Assembly (NCBI GenBank): GCA_009733575.1
Contig: ML769812.1
Location: 1 to 48,500, forward strand
Origin: Gymnopus androsaceus JB14
Lineage: Eukaryota > Basidiomycota > Agaricomycetes > Agaricales > Omphalotaceae
Reading direction: 5' to 3'
Length of the DNA: 48,500 bases
Both the position numbers and the translations under genes were made by a program. Numbering within the stretch: the first letter of the stretch is position 1; each line of letters opens with the position of its first letter. Positions 31,868 to 45,181 of the stretch are shown piece by piece. Under the pieces are notes generated by a model. The model saw nothing but the letters and a program-made list of their open reading frames with translations, made no database searches and was not told the origin of the DNA.

Positions 31868-34800
31868 ATGAGTACATTAAATGTCATATATAATGAGACC
31901 TTATCCTCCGTCCCTTGTTGGACCTTACCCGAAGCACATGAAATGAGGCGTGAACAACTTACAAAGTTAAACATGACCGACTTGTCCTCAATCGATTCAG
32001 ATGGTGGGCCTGTACGAAAAAATAAGCAGCATTTAATCGACAAAATCCTTGACATGTGTACCGGTCAACCTTCTAATGCACCTCCTGGCTATGACATATA
32101 TCCATTCATTTGCTCGCTGTATCAATCATGTTTTGGGGGCATTATCTATTGTTCACTTATTAAGTCTATTCCCGCTGAAACCCCCATCGAACAAGAACCC
32201 AATATATACACGCTTTCCCAATTCGTTCCGTCTATCAAGCAGGCCTTAACATCTTGTTCCTCGATTGATATTGAACACCTCTCTACTGCTGTTTCAGTGA
32301 AAGCAGGCATTAAAAAGGGCTCTGCAGTCTATTGCGTGAAAAATCCCAAGATGGAATCCTTTGACCTCCTCACACTACTTAGCAAGGTTTTCCAATACCA
32401 CTACCTTTCACTGTATAATCTATCAAATCAAACCCTCGTTGAGGTATTTATCAGCGAAAATTTCGAGATTCACGACTGTGTTGCTCAAATAGATTTAGAA
32501 TCAATCATTTTCGAAGTGATGGCAGGTCGCGGTTATCCATCTTCAATACTCGATGCTATTTGCTCTGCGTCCATTGTTTATGTATCACGTCTGGATGCTG
32601 GCCAGCCGGCCCCTGGTTCTTTCAATGACCGTAGACGACTGGAAAGGAAGGAAGCACATATTCAACATGCAGCCACCAAGGTGCTAGCTCTAGAAACTGC
32701 AAAGCAGAAATGGCCTCAGCCCATTCCTTATTCTACAATCATGGAATGTATTGCTTCATATCGCCAGTCGATCCAATTCAAGCCCTTCTCTATTTGCGCC
32801 TCCTGTGGTACCGATGATTGCGCGAGAACAGGGTCGTATATTCCTATTTCTTTGCTATCCTTGGATATTCTCCGGGTCACTGACACTTACATTCTGGCTC
32901 ATACACCGTTATCGCGCTTCAAGTACATTCATGATTCATTGGATGGTCTTCTGTTGGAACCCAAAGGCATCCGTGCATTGGACAAAGAATGCAGTGCAGT
33001 CGAAGTGTATCTATGCATTCAATGTTATGGACCTTTGTGCAAGAATCAGATGCCTCGTCTAGCTTTGAATAATAACATGTACTGCGGTGAGCTCCCTCTT
33101 GATCTTCAGGATATAACCTGGATTGAAGAGATGGCATGCGCTTTATACTGCACCACTGCACATGTCGCTCGTATTTATGGCAGTTCAGCAGAAGCAGACC
33201 CTCTCCAACTGCGAGGCAATACATGCGCTCATCCAATGAACCTTTTCCACAATGCTACAACGCTACCGTGGTCTCCTACTGACCTCAATGACTTGATCAC
33301 TATCGTATTTGTTGGACCCCGAAAGTTACGCCGAGAAGATCTAAGCAAACTTACACCGTATGTTGTTTGTAAACCGAAGAATGCTGCATTACTTAATTAT
33401 CTGTGGGCTCATGACAAGCTGTATGCTGGATTACCTCCGTTAAATCAGGATGTATTGGATTTATATCCTGAAAATGGTGTCCTTCCAGGACTAGAGGACC
33501 AAATCATCTATGATCATGACACCGATCCAGAAAAAATGTTTGAGGAAGAGACATCTAGTATCAATCAACATCCTGCACATTTAGTGGATGGCAGTGGGGT
33601 ATTCCTAGAACGTTCAGGTGTATATGATCCCGAGTTGAACACAGTCCCAGCTCGAAACATGACCTCCTCTGCCCTGCATAACATAGCTGTGGCGTCTAAT
33701 CCAGATTCGTTGTCCCAAATTCGATACAGCTAGGACCCGATATCGGAATACAATAATCCTGACCTTTTTCCCGGTATGTTCCCCACGTTGTTTCCTTTGG
33801 GAATTGGCGGCTTTGAAGATAGTGGGCGCAGTCCCACCGTTTCTCTTGAGTCCCATGCAAAACATCTCCTGGATTCAGCTGATCGTGCGTTCCGTTATCA
33901 CTACTTCTATGTATTTGTCGTCCTGAACTTAATCCAACGTCGCAAGGCCCATCTTCACACATCACTTTCTATAAAATCTAGTCGGTTTTCTACTGTTGCA
34001 CCCGCTTTGCTTTCTGTGCACCCCGATGTGCTAAACACTCTTGCCAATAACATCCTGTGATGAGCACAATCCATTGCTTTTCACTTCTGAAGAAAAAAGT
34101 GCGCTTCTTCTGTTAAAAGAAGTCAATACTATATCCAGCAAGGTCCCCGGTTCCCAAGCTTCTAAGGTCCACGCTCGACATGAAATCCGTAGCTACTTTT
34201 CTCACTTTGGCCTCCCCACACTCTTTTTTACATTCAACCCATCTGCGATGCATAGCCCCATATTTCAGGTTATATTTGGTAATGACGATATTGATTTGGA
34301 CACTGATCACCCCACTCTTCCTAGTACTCGTTCTGCTAGGGCACGCAACGTTGCAAAGGATCCTGTCGCAGGAGCCGACTTTTTTGAGTTCATGCGAACC
34401 TGCTTATTCCAGGACTTGTTCGGGTGGGATTTTAAAGCCGGAAAATCATCTGATAATGGTGGCATATTTGGCAAAATCCGTGCACACTATGGATCCGCTG
34501 AGCTCACTGAAAGAGATCAATTCCACGGTCATTATCTAATTTGGTTAACAGGAGCACACAATCCATTGGATGTCCATGCTTTGATGCAAAAATCAGAGGA
34601 GTATTGCCAGCGCTTCTTCGCTCTTTTTGAAGGGATGATATTCCATCACTTGCCTGATGTCAATGCTGTCGTCGATCCAATGTATGAGCCTCGTGTTGAA
34701 ATGCCTCCACATCCTCCCCCAAAAAACATTGAAGACCCCGATATGCAAAAAGCAGCGAATCTAACATGGCAGCTAGACTTTGAGATGCAACATAAGAAGA

Positions 34801-37800
34801 TTGGCGAGCGACACCAAAGGCACCAATGCAGGCCGGTCTGTTACAAAGGACGCAAGAATCAAAAAGAGTGCAGATTCGGATACCCTCACGATCTCGTTGA
34901 AATGTCCCGATATGAAGTAGAATCTAATTCAATCATCTTCTGTTGTAAAGAGTCTGATATCAATGGTCATAGCCCTTACATTTTAGTTTGCACACGCCAT
35001 AATCACGATCTTAAATGTATCTTATCGGGTAAAGCTGCCAAAGCGGCAATGTTCTATATATCAGACTATATTCTCAAGATGCCTTTGACAACTGAAGCAT
35101 TGCTTTCTCTGCTCTCTCAAGCCGTTGTTTCTGTAACAAATGATGATATTGAAGACACGCCTGTTGGCCAAGCCAAGCGACTCCTTCATCGTTGTCTCAC
35201 CCACTTCGGCAGAGCTACTCAAATACATGCTCAACATGCAGCTCACATTCTCCATGGTTTAGATGACACAATGTCATCACACAAGACAATTCCAATGCCG
35301 TCTGCCAGTTTGTTGTTCTTTGTACGCAAAATCTACTCCTGCGCAGTCTCAAATGAGGAGTCCATGCTCGAGGATGATATTCTGATGCAATTGTCAATTG
35401 ATAAAAATGGCTGGCTGCGTGAGTGCAACCAGGTAGATGATTATTTCTATTGTCATCCTGACCTTGAGGATATTACATTCTATGATTTTATCAGGCATTT
35501 TAGCTGCGAGAGGAAATCGAGGACAACAACAGAGCACACGTCCGAAACACATTTGGGTGTTCTGGCACGATTTTTATTATCTCACGAACATTTGCATAGT
35601 GCAACTCATGAGCTCATTCGCCATACTTTCGTTGAGCAGGGTGACATTGGTGTTGAACTTGTTCCTCGCGTGGTTGGTGCCAAAATTCCCAGAAGAGGTG
35701 CGGATGATTACAAGCTGTTCTGTATTTGCCATTTCAAGCCATTTTCAATGCGAAATCTGTTGATTTCCAGCAACGTTGATCAAGCGTTTGATTCTTTTCG
35801 CTTTTCCCCTTTCGCACAGTCCGTTATGAACAATTGGGAAGAAGTGCATGAGTGTCAAGACGAGCGCGAGGCGGAACGCCTTCGCAAACAAGCGCAATTG
35901 ATGAAGTCGGCCATTGACTCAACCCTCCAATTATTGCATAACATATCCAACGACTTTGATGTTGACAATCTAGATTTCATAGAGCCTCAAAATCTCGGAC
36001 GTCATAGCAAAGTCTTTGCTTTCGAGCGAGAATGTTTGTTGCTCAGGTGCAACTTAATATTGTCTCATTGGCTGCAGCCACCTACCGACGATGTTGTAAC
36101 AAATCTTCAAAGTATGGCTTCAAGGCATGAAGATCTACCCTGTATCACATCTCAATTGAAATCAGTCTGGCAATCTGATATCAAGAGGCAAACGGAAGAC
36201 ATTGTATGCAAAAGACAAGAAAAGGGAAATCCGTTAGCACAGGTACTTATAACTGACGATCACAATACTGGCTTGGGTTCCAAAACATCACCTAACATTC
36301 GCTCCGATGAATTTACGCCAATGCCTGCGGGTAATACAAGCGCTTCAGCTGTTCTTCCTCTTTCAGTCAAAGCAAAAGTTCTGTTGTCTTATTCTCTAAA
36401 TACCAAGCAAGTTGAGGCTTTTGAGATCATTACAACGTCGATTATCAATCGACATGTTCTTAAAAAGACCGACTGGCTTGAGAAAGATCCTTTACGGTTG
36501 TTTCTAACAGGGCCCAGTGGGACAGGCAAGACCCATGTCGTAAAAGCAGTGAAAGAAGTACTTAAGCACTTTGGACTTGATCACACCATCCGTTTTGCTG
36601 CCCCTACGGGTGGTGCTGCGAACCTTATTGATGGCACGACAATTCACAAAGGCCTCGGCATTGCAATCAAAAGGGATAAGCACGGATTCACCAGGGTTGG
36701 TAACGACGATGAACATGAAGTGTCATTTACAATCAGCAATACCAGCAGGGCTCAATTACGCTCTGATTGGAAAGATGTCATAATACTCATGATTGACGAG
36801 GTTTCTCTGCTCTCGCTATCTCTGCTGGGAGAGATCGACGCCGCTCTGTGTTTTGCCAAAGAAAAACCCGATGACTTCTTTGGCGACCTGACCATGATTT
36901 TCTCAGGCGATCAATTCCAATACCCCCCTGTTGCTGGATATGCGCTGTATACTCCTCTCTCAACCTATGCCGCTAGGACTGCAGAAGAAACTATGAAGCG
37001 TCTTGGAAGGTTAGCTTGGAAATCTGTGAACACCGCTATTTCATTGCATGAACAAAAACAAATGGAGGGCGACCCCGAGTACGGTGCTGCTGTATCTAGA
37101 TTGCGAATGCAACAGTGTTTACCAGAAGATGTTACCCTTTTCAATACTCAAGTAATCAAGTCTTCAGATCAGCCAAATGGTATTACTATGCAATCAGAAC
37201 AACATTACCTTGCTTCAATGATTGTGTCCTCGAACAAAGCCAGGCAACGCATCAATCAATGGAAATCCATTGTGGTCGCTAAAGACATGTGGACAATTTA
37301 CACTTCACTGCTTGCGCGGCGCAAGACCATTTAATATATGTTGAAGATAAAGCCATACCTACACCTACAAGCAAGTCTGTTCCAGATTCATTGGTTCAAC
37401 AACAACTTCTTGATCTAGATGTATCGTCCTCTAAGTTCAATAAAGTGTTACCTGGCTGGGTCAATCTATACATAGGCATGCCTGTAGTGCTTAAGGGACG
37501 AAATATCAACACCGATCTTGGCATTACCAATGGTGCAAGAGGATATGTTCGAAAGCTTCGACATTGGCATAGATGCTAACGGTCTGAGTTATTGCAAAGC
37601 TTGCATCGTCAAATTTCCCGATAGTAAGGTTCATTTGGATGGCTTGCCACCCAAGTGTTATCTCATTGAACCAACCACTTGGTCTTGGACTACCATTGTC
37701 GATCTTCCAGGCAGAGGGGCTACTAAAGTCAAAATATACCGTTCTCAACTGCCGATACAATTGGGATTTTGTGTTACAGGGCATTCAGCTCAAGGACAAA

Positions 37801-38187
37801 TGCTACCTGTTGTACTCTGTGATTTGAAAGGAGGCTCCTGGGCAGCCTACGTTGCAGCTTCTAGGGCCAGATCCCGTCATGGGTTGTTCATTGTCGAACC
37901 TGTAACGTTGGCTGATTTGAATTCTTCCACACTACCTTGGGAACTTCAATCTGAAAACTTGCGTTTTGAAATATTGGAGCACAACACCCGCGTTACATGG
38001 TCTTTTCTACCCGGGTTGTGCAAACCACTACCAGACTCGGAGGCAAACGCTTTCCAACTATTTCGGCAAAGAAGTATATTGTTATAGTTTCCCTGGTAAT
38101 GATTCAAATGAATCGTGTCGTAAACGTCAACTTGACATTGACGATACTTCCTCCAGCCAACCAAGGAAACACGCTCAAGCGGATTGA
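31868..38187 (+). pseudogene. Helitron RepHel (HUH Rep plus Pif1-like helicase), inactivated
   Basis: From ATG 31868 the order is: SAP-like MRREQLTKLNMTDLSS..KNKQHLIDKIL; DUF6570-like region (YCGELPLDLQDITWIEEM..VFVGPRKL); Helitron-like N domain (YNNPDLFPGMFPTLFPLGIGGFED); Rep with HUH FHGHYLIW (near 34520) and YISDY (near 35056); Pif1 helicase with GPSGTGKTH (36511), LMIDEVS (36789), FSGDQFQYPP and the C-terminal VTGHSAQGQ..AAYVAASRAR. Lesions: TAG at 33731-33733 inside the conserved region, frameshifts near 34050, near 37300, near 37552 (one extra base) and probably near 38050. It would initiate rolling-circle transposition by nicking at the element end. As read, this copy is non-autonomous. 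Confidence 0.9.
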
Positions 38188-38524
38188 GCTCTTGGTATGT
38201 AGTGGTTGTATGCCACTGTGTCTAGGTTTGCTCAATTGAATGCATACGCCCTGCTTTTCAACAGATGCCTGTTTTTCAATGAACACAGTCTTTCCTATGC
38301 GTAACTCAACCGCTTCTCCGATGATTCCTCTTTGGACAACCTTCCTTTTTCAAATAACTCTCGAGGGTGTTTCACTGCGCTGAATATTCTTGAAACAATT
38401 ATGTTTACATCCACGCCCAACTGTTCTCCCCTTAAATTAGCTCCTCCCTGGTCCATCTCCTCGTCTCACTTTGCAATCCCCTCTCACTATACAATGCTCA
38501 AATCGCACTGCACTCTTCCCCGCC

Positions 38525-40571
38525 ATGAACGTTGATAACTTGTTTTTGGATCCTGGTACATATTTGGACTTGTCTTTTTGGCTTTCAGCTGAATGGATCT
38601 CTATTTTAGAAGATACTGGGTCTATTGCTGAGCTCTCCGTTGTTGAGGGCTCCGCCAGAGACACGGTTGCCATTGAGGACAACTCTGATGAGGAGAACTC
38701 GGGACAGCCAAGTGAAGGGGAAGGAGGACATGCATCTGAAGATGACACGCTTTCAGTTGACGAATCGGACTCAGTCGAAGCTGCGTTTCTCAAAACCGAG
38801 GCCAAGGTCTGACGACTATTTCAATCGCTATGGTCCGGAGGCTGCTGCTCTTCTTCCTTATCTCAATCTGCCTCAGCGGAAGTGCTGCTCGCGTCACAAC
38901 CATTTCCACATACTCTCCTGTAGGATTCCAGGTGCTGGGGACACCGCGCTACGAATCTGGTCCAATGGTCCTCAGAAGTACTGCTGTTATAGGGGAACTT
39001 GCTCACCATGACAAGTTTGATCTTAATAAGGTCGGTCCATACTTGGATATGTTGTATTCGCAGAACGGACAAGAGGTATGTTGCTACTATGTGTATTTTG
39101 TCTTGGATTGGATGCTTAATATATTTCAGACTCTCAACATCGATGCTATGAAGAGGGGGAAAGCTCGTCTCGTTCTTCGGACCTTGTCTATGCCCGAGGA
39201 TGCCACCGAGGAAGGCAGCGGATCTGATCCGCAAGTCTAATGAACGGTTCAATTGACTGGTGGCCTTCCTCTCCGTTCTCCATGCCAATTACGAGGATGC
39301 CCAGAGTGAGAGAGATGGTATGTGGACCAACATACTATTTCAATCTATGTTACTTACCGTGTGGTACTAGCGAACTATTATCCGAAAGGGGTCTCTGGCT
39401 CTTCTTGGATTTATCAGGGACAAGATTACTACGGCATGTCTTTTTCCACACCCCCCGTTTTTGCCAATGTTCTGACTGGTAAAACGGGACCAGGTCCCAT
39501 TCCTCGTTTACAAGGTAACAGCTGTAGTGCTTTTACGTGTCGTGCCAGGCTGATGTGTCCCTTAGGCAATTATTTGGCACCATTGAACCATATCCAAGAC
39601 GAAAATAAGCGTAGGAACAGGGAAGCACTGATTCCGACTGATGAGAACAGTCAGTAATCTAGGTCTGAATATGTCAATTTTTTATAATGATCTTTTTTTA
39701 AATTTAAGTGCATGACCGTTCGCTACTGGCTAATTGGCCTGATCCCGATGGTCACATCTGACTATTAGGCAATAACCACTACTTGGGGAACGTCCGCGTC
39801 AGGGAACCAGATGTCTTTGATTCCCAAGGTGCGTGCATTCACCCTGCGGACTACTCTCAACATTTGGTTCCTGGTGTCCATGTAGCGGTTGTCGCTGAGC
39901 ACAAATTGTGAGTGTTTGTCTTATTTACAACATTACCGACATTCTCTCATGCGTTTCCAGATGGGATATTACATCGCAGCGCAATGGCGGCCCCGTGATG
40001 AACCCATCTCGACACTGCGTCGCTGTCGCAGAACAGATCCATGTCATTGCTACCGAATGATGAAGATATTCATGACAGCATCCATCGCAACGAGGCTCAC
40101 AACCGGATTGAAGCTGCTCGTTTGAGAGAACAAGAACGTCTCACTGAGGAAAAACGAGAGGCCTCTAAGGCCAAGGAGGCTGCTCGCATTAAAGCGGCTG
40201 ATGTCAAGGCGGAGGATGCAGCTATGAGGAAACGAGATAGGGAGGAACGATTGAAGAGTATGTGGCAGGCTATGGCATCCACTCCCTCCACGTCGGCATC
40301 TCCCAGCACCCCATCGTCATCTTCAACTGTGCCGACTTCCTCTCCTGCTTTTTCGTCCAGCACACCCTCCCCTCTCAAACGCCCAGCTGCAGAGGATCCA
40401 CCCGTGTCGGCCTCTCCTTCCAAACATCGCCCGACTGCTTGCATGACAACCGGCGGCAAACCTCCCAGAAAGGTTGGCCCTTCGACTCCTTCGGCAAAGG
40501 CAGGGCGTAGTACTCGGAGCAAAGGGAAGGGCAAAGCAATTGAGGTGGATGCTATGGAAATTGACGCATAG
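38525..40571 (+). pseudogene. Helitron passenger: conserved Agaricomycete hypothetical, degraded
   Basis: From ATG 38525 (MNVDNLFLDPGTYLDL) an acidic N-terminal region leads to YFNRYGPEAAALLPYLNLP, then in another frame TYSPVGFQVLGTPRYESGP and an intron at 39076-39130 (GTATGT..TTTCAG). It continues through SGSSWIYQGQDYYGMSF, GPGPIPRLQGNSCSAF, LGNVRVREPDVFDSQG, HPADYSQHLVPGVHVAVVAEHK and MNPSRHCVAVAEQIHVI. A charged coiled-coil and Ser/Pro-rich tail follows (40041-40571, ending EVDAMEIDA). Several frame changes, not all explained by introns, indicate decay. I recall this protein type as common in mushroom genomes but know of no function. It lies 340 bp downstream of RepHel on the same strand. 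Confidence 0.6.
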
Positions 40572-41082
40572 AGGCGCAATATTGTGAAGGTAGATGCACA
40601 GGTCTGCCCCGAATACCCCGTTTTCTTTCCTTTGCTTTAGTTATTAACTTTGAATTTTCTATTAATGTCCAGTACATTCATTCTAATTTCTTTGTTATTT
40701 CACGGACCACCTTTTTTATTTCTGCTTTATCTTACTAACCGTGGCTTGCATTGTCGCGTTAGCCTTTTACTGCTTCTCCTCTGTTAATATACGATTTGTA
40801 CTTTTTATTGTCGCCTATTCGCCTTGTAACTGCCTTTGTTTACAATGAAATGTTCTTTATTATTATTCGCGAGTTCGTTTAGGCAAGATTACGAAGTTGG
40901 ATTTTGTTTGAGTCTTTTTCAATCTACTTGACATTTGACTTCAAAGTGAATACTAAGAGTTTCGCAGTTTATGGCGACCTTAAATTAGGTTACAATTGTC
41001 TCCCCTTGGTTTGAGTGTTTCCCTCCAAGCCTTTTACTGAGATATTCAAATGTGGGAGTGGAAGTTGTGATTGTAAACCCTG
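40572..41082. other. No gene seen between passengers
   Basis: T-rich, low coding potential; probably the 3' region of the preceding passenger. No terminal repeats recognised. Confidence 0.4.
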
Positions 41083-41505
41083 ATCTCGAGAAAGACTCAT
41101 AGAAACTGTGTATTTCAAAATCAATCTGTAACCCCATAACCCTTCTGGTTTCTCCGATCCCTCAAGCAATCTCGAACTGCCGTCTTTACTAAATCGATAT
41201 CCGTCTCTGTGGCCTCTACTACCTGGGCAAGAGCATTGTGTACAACCAGAACATTGCCTTGCCAGTTGGAAAAATGGGGGCTCTCTCAAGAAAGACTCAT
41301 AGAAACCTGTATTTCAAAATCAATCTGAATAACCCGGCGCTTTCATGCCTGTTTGATAACCCCATAACCCTTCTGGTTTCTCCGATCCCTCAAGCAATCT
41401 CGAACTGCTGTCTTTACTAAATCTATATCCGTCTCTGTGGCCTCTACCTAGGCAAGAGCTTCGTGTACAACCAGAACATTGCCTTGCCAGTTGGAAAAAT
41501 GGGGG
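41083..41505 (+). repeat. Tandem duplication of a unit of about 205 bp
   Basis: GAGAAAGACTCATAGAAAC...AACCCCATAACCCTTCTGG...CCAGTTGGAAAAATGGGGGC occurs at about 41086-41283 and again at about 41289-41507, with a 24-base insertion in the second unit. The unit has a short open frame (YNQNIALPVGKMGA). It is probably a slippage duplication upstream of the next passenger gene. Confidence 0.8.
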
Positions 41506-41989
41506 CTCCCGGTCTTGCGACTGTCTTGGAGATCGATAAAGATATGGTAGATCAGATCGCCCACCCTATATCAAAGATGATGATCGGAGATCTGTGTAAC
41601 ACCTCGGTCGCATTTAAGATCGATCCAAGGCCGCACTTCAAGATCGGCTACCGACTTAAAGCCTTGCCTGTCATGGAGGAGTGGCACTGGTACTGTGCAG
41701 CAAACATCGATGTCAGTCGCAAATAAATAGCTTTGATATATCACTGGGTATGACTACAAATCATTAGCCTTGAATTTTGTTCAGTATTAATGCGCAGAAC
41801 TCTTACAGGTTGCATGGTGCGGGTGAGGGTCGCAACTGTTTCGACGGTGTTGCGATCAAATTTAGTGTGGCTTTGATAAAGATAATCGGCTGCCATATCG
41901 AGAAATGGGGACGTCGCTATAGACTTCATGTTTGTGATTTCTGTCCTTATTTATATCTCGGGGCTTCAGGAGGTTGCCCTGTTTTCTTT

Positions 41990-42943
41990 ATGGACTTGCC
42001 TCCTTATTCAGCCCTACCTGATTCAATTACTCTCGCACCCATCACCCTTCATGATCTGGATCGAGCGAATTATCGGCGTATTGATAATGACATCGTTCCG
42101 GGTTCGACGCTGGATCCGTTGGACGTTTTCGAAGTATTCTCCTACTCCTTTGGATTTCAGGAAACGCAAATTTTTCGATCTGCGATGTTAAAAAGTTCTG
42201 GTGTTATGGTGGGATCATCTGCCATGGCATCTATTGGCATCGTCGAGACTGCAGCACCACAACGGCTAGATATATTAGTAGGGATCAAAGGTTCCAGGTA
42301 CCTTCATACGGCTCTTCGGAATTTCGGGTGTGTTATCTTTGTTTGCAATGAGCTATTCTCATATGCTTTGTTTAGATCTATGTCGGCGCCAGAACGTGTA
42401 CGCGACGAGTACGCAAGGACCGTTGGCGGTGTGTGGGCATATCACAGAGCGGGCCACAGGAGCGTTAATATTATCGAGTGTTGCTCTGATACCGTGTGGC
42501 AACATTTTCTCTCAGCGTTGTCTACTGCTCACATGAGTTTTCTATCTGCAACCCACGCTTTTGTGCTCGATCCAGAACTCATGTTCAATAAGGTGGCACT
42601 TTTACGGGGTACGGAGTTTCCGCCGATTCAACAAGACAGTCAGCACTGGCTGCAGCTCTTACATTTGGGGTGGGAGGTATATCGACATAACGGAGCTTCT
42701 GGTTTTACTTTGAACATCGCTTGTCCTGCGTTCCGGCGTTCTCTGTGGGGTGGTGAAGGCATTTGGCACGCTAGTTGGTCGGATACTCTTGTGAGTGGAG
42801 AAGATTACTATTATCAACTAGCTGCGTTGTCGTTCAAACACGACAATCTGTTGTATGTTTGGCAATGGGCAACTCACTGCTCTGATTGGAACTGCCAATA
42901 TGCTTGGATGACGAACAGGTTGTCCATTGATGGTTCGATTTAG
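41990..42943 (+). CDS. Helitron passenger: nucleotidyltransferase-like hypothetical protein
   Basis: Open from ATG 41990 (MDLPPYSALPDSITLAP) to 42943, and further upstream in frame to about 41777 without an ATG, so a 5' exon is possible. SSGVMVGSSAMASI followed by PQRLDILVGIKGSRYL resembles the GS..(20-25)..DLDI core of NTase-fold proteins common in mushrooms. A likely 48-base intron lies at 42328-42375 (GTGTGT..TTTAG), a multiple of three, so the frame stays open either way. Downstream VNIIECCSDTVWQHFLSALSTAHMSFLS aligns by pattern with the gene at 46195-47087. The function is unproven and the NTase link is weak because I cannot see a clear second Asp. Confidence 0.5.
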   Translation: MDLPPYSALPDSITLAPITLHDLDRANYRRIDNDIVPGSTLDPLDVFEVFSYSFGFQETQIFRSAMLKSSGVMVGSSAMASIGIVETAAPQRLDILVGIKGSRYLHTALRNFGCVIFVCNELFSYALFRSMSAPERVRDEYARTVGGVWAYHRAGHRSVNIIECCSDTVWQHFLSALSTAHMSFLSATHAFVLDPELMFNKVALLRGTEFPPIQQDSQHWLQLLHLGWEVYRHNGASGFTLNIACPAFRRSLWGGEGIWHASWSDTLVSGEDYYYQLAALSFKHDNLLYVWQWATHCSDWNCQYAWMTNRLSIDGSI

Positions 42944-42959
42944 ATACTTATTTGTGTAG

Positions 42960-43445
42960 CCTAATTATGACTACTTCTTCTCGTTACTATGTTGGCGTTA
43001 TCGAATCTCTCGTCGACGTTGATCACATTTTGCGTCATATTTCGATTGCAATCTGTTGCTTGGCACTTCAGTTTGGCAGCGGACCTGGTATCATACTTTG
43101 AGTGCTTATTCAAAATCATTAAGCCGCGCCTCGTTTGGGATCTGTCGTTTCGCCTGTTCCATGGATTAAACCGTTTTTCCATTGTTGCGGTTGAATAAAT
43201 GGACGGGTTCATGTGTTGGCTAACCAATCATGATAGCTATTGTCTTTGCACGCAAACCCTCTCCTAAACGCCTCGATGCTCTCGCAATTGACACCACTGA
43301 TTGCTTACTGTCCATGTTGACCAACGCGACTCTGAGACTCTGCAACTCCTCCATTAGGTCTTACCTGTCCACCGATGATGTTGATGATTATGTCGGTCTG
43401 ATATGCGACGAGTTCGTTGATGAGTTAGATATGTGCTGGGTATGA
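42960..43445 (+). pseudogene. Short coding remnant, unrecognised
   Basis: An ATG at 43231 opens MIAIVFARKPSPKRLDALAI..LDMCWV to 43445. A second ORF with TG-rich sequence at 42989-43198 is weaker. Neither has a known domain. The reading stops at TGCTGGGTATGAAAACC, which could be an intron donor leading toward the coding-looking stretch at 45316. Confidence 0.3.
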
Positions 43446-43671
43446 AAACCAACCAAACAACAATCACCCCAATCAGATATAATCCAAAAGGTTTAATTTA
43501 ATGCGAGGAAGGAGGTTGTCAAAGGTTCCCTCGACTACTAATTGATTCGAAGAGAAAAGCACTTGACAGTTGACACAGATAGTGCGCAATGAACAAAGTT
43601 TTATATTTGGAGGGAGGTTTTGAAAAGCCAACTAACGTACGACGACGCGCTGAACTAATCGAGGGGAAAGC

Positions 43672-43784
43672 AAACACCAAAGCACGGGTCAAGTACGCCG
43701 ACTCAACAAACGACTTTGCGTATCCGCAGTGAAACACCAAAGCACGGGTCAAGTACGCCGACTCAACAAACGACTTTGCGTATC
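43672..43784 (+). repeat. Perfect 60-bp tandem duplication
   Basis: AACACCAAAGCACGGGTCAA..GACTTTGCGTATC occurs twice in succession (43672-43724 and 43732-43784) with an 8-base junction CGCAGTGA. No coding role apparent. Confidence 0.85.
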
Positions 43785-43930
43785 TCGGGAGCCTTTACGT
43801 CGCCGCGCAATGATACTCCAACTCTCAGGGATTCCCGCGAGTTACCTAACAAGCTTATACGACCGCCGTGCAAGTCACTCGAGTAGGCGTTTTTAACACA
43901 CTCAGCGAAGAGCGGGCAAGGGGTAGAATC

Positions 43931-45181
43931 TGTTGGTAAAGCTAGGTAACACTCCGAGAAGCTTCCTCCCTAAAACTAGACCAAGCCAACAGTTGGGTCC
44001 AAGACCTTTCCTAATCAACAACGGGCTCGTCGAGGTGTGCACGTTAGGCTCCACCTGCGGTCCTAAGACTGATGTGACCTCTCTTCGAGATGAAAACCAG
44101 GAATGCTCGACTTAATAGCCGGGAAGTAGAATGAACAGCCTCAGTATTATCGAGGTTACAAGAAGGCCACCCGTTTCAAAGGTTGTAGAGGACGATGCAG
44201 ACGCGTCTGAGCGTGTACAATCACTACAGGTCCTAAGATAGAACTGCGTTTCAGGTATCAAGTCTAACTTGTTATTCCGAGATAGAATAGCTACCCTTAT
44301 ATACTGAGCGAGATATATGAAAATAGGAAAATGAGAGAAACTGAGCGAGATAGGATGAAACAGAGTAAGTAAAATAGAAAAGATAAATAATGTCCATATA
44401 TGCGTGTATACTATGGTTTTGCCTCGACGTTTTCCTGCCTCGTTCGTTTGTCTTCCTCGATTGGGTCGACTTTTGGGATTTTGGTCCGAATCGACTCGAG
44501 TCATTTGCCTTTTTACAAGGCTCGCCAGTTCCTTTAGCAGAACAGCCCTCGGAGGTATTTCTATGTTTTTCCTTGCCAATGGGAGACTGGTTATTATCTC
44601 TAGTTCCGCGTGGTCTCGAGTCTAGATGCCTGGTAGCATATGGATCTCGGTAAAACGCTGAGGCTCGGATAGAAATACTCCTTGGTCCTTCCGTGTTCTA
44701 GAAGTAGCTACAGCAAGTGGGTCATGTGGCCGCGTTGGACTGCCGCGGCTATATGCCTGGGCGCTTTCCAGCGAGCGTCAACTTTGAGGGCACCCGTTAG
44801 GGTACTTCCCCATCTCGGTCCACCTTGCTTCGTTTAATAAACTTGAGTGTCGTTTAGACTCCTCGGTGAGCTGATCGCGGAAGCGATGCCTCGTTAAGAC
44901 TTCGATCCCTTGGGTATATCCTTCGATGACCTTAGCCTAGTATAACTGGTATGTGGGCTCGTTTATCTGCCTCGGTCAGCAACTTGTTATCCAACAGGCT
45001 TGCCTCGCTACACCATACCGCGCATAGGACTTTGATCGAGGCGCATTCACAAAGTTAAGTATGGTACCATTGCGCGTACCGTTACTCTGCAACCTCTTGG
45101 GTAGAATAGGTCCTCGGTAGATTTTAACTATCAGCTCGGGCTCACTATAGTTCTCTTATTGTCCGTGTTTTGTTACTAACA
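43931..45181. mobile_element. Possible solo LTR of about 1.25 kb inside the Helitron
   Basis: It is bounded by TGTTGGTAA (43931) and the near-inverse TTACTAACA (to 45181), with GAATC before and GAACC after (4 of 5 matching). It has no ORF of note, a TATA-like CTTATATACTGAGCG near 44297, and base composition unlike the flanking passengers. An LTR is the simplest reading but no second LTR or internal region is present. Confidence 0.35.

Noticed and set aside
34041..37334. Intact RepHel gene with introns instead of frameshifts
   Set aside because: The breaks at 33731, 34050, 37300 and 37552 lie inside conserved motifs and are explained by single-base changes or a stop; no splice signals fit.
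38437..38805. 122-codon minus-strand ORF rich in Ser/Glu
   Set aside because: Antisense shadow of the acidic N-terminal region starting at 38525.
40097..40579. 160-codon minus-strand ORF
   Set aside because: Antisense of the charged, Ser/Pro-rich tail of the Helitron passenger; low-complexity composition opens both strands.
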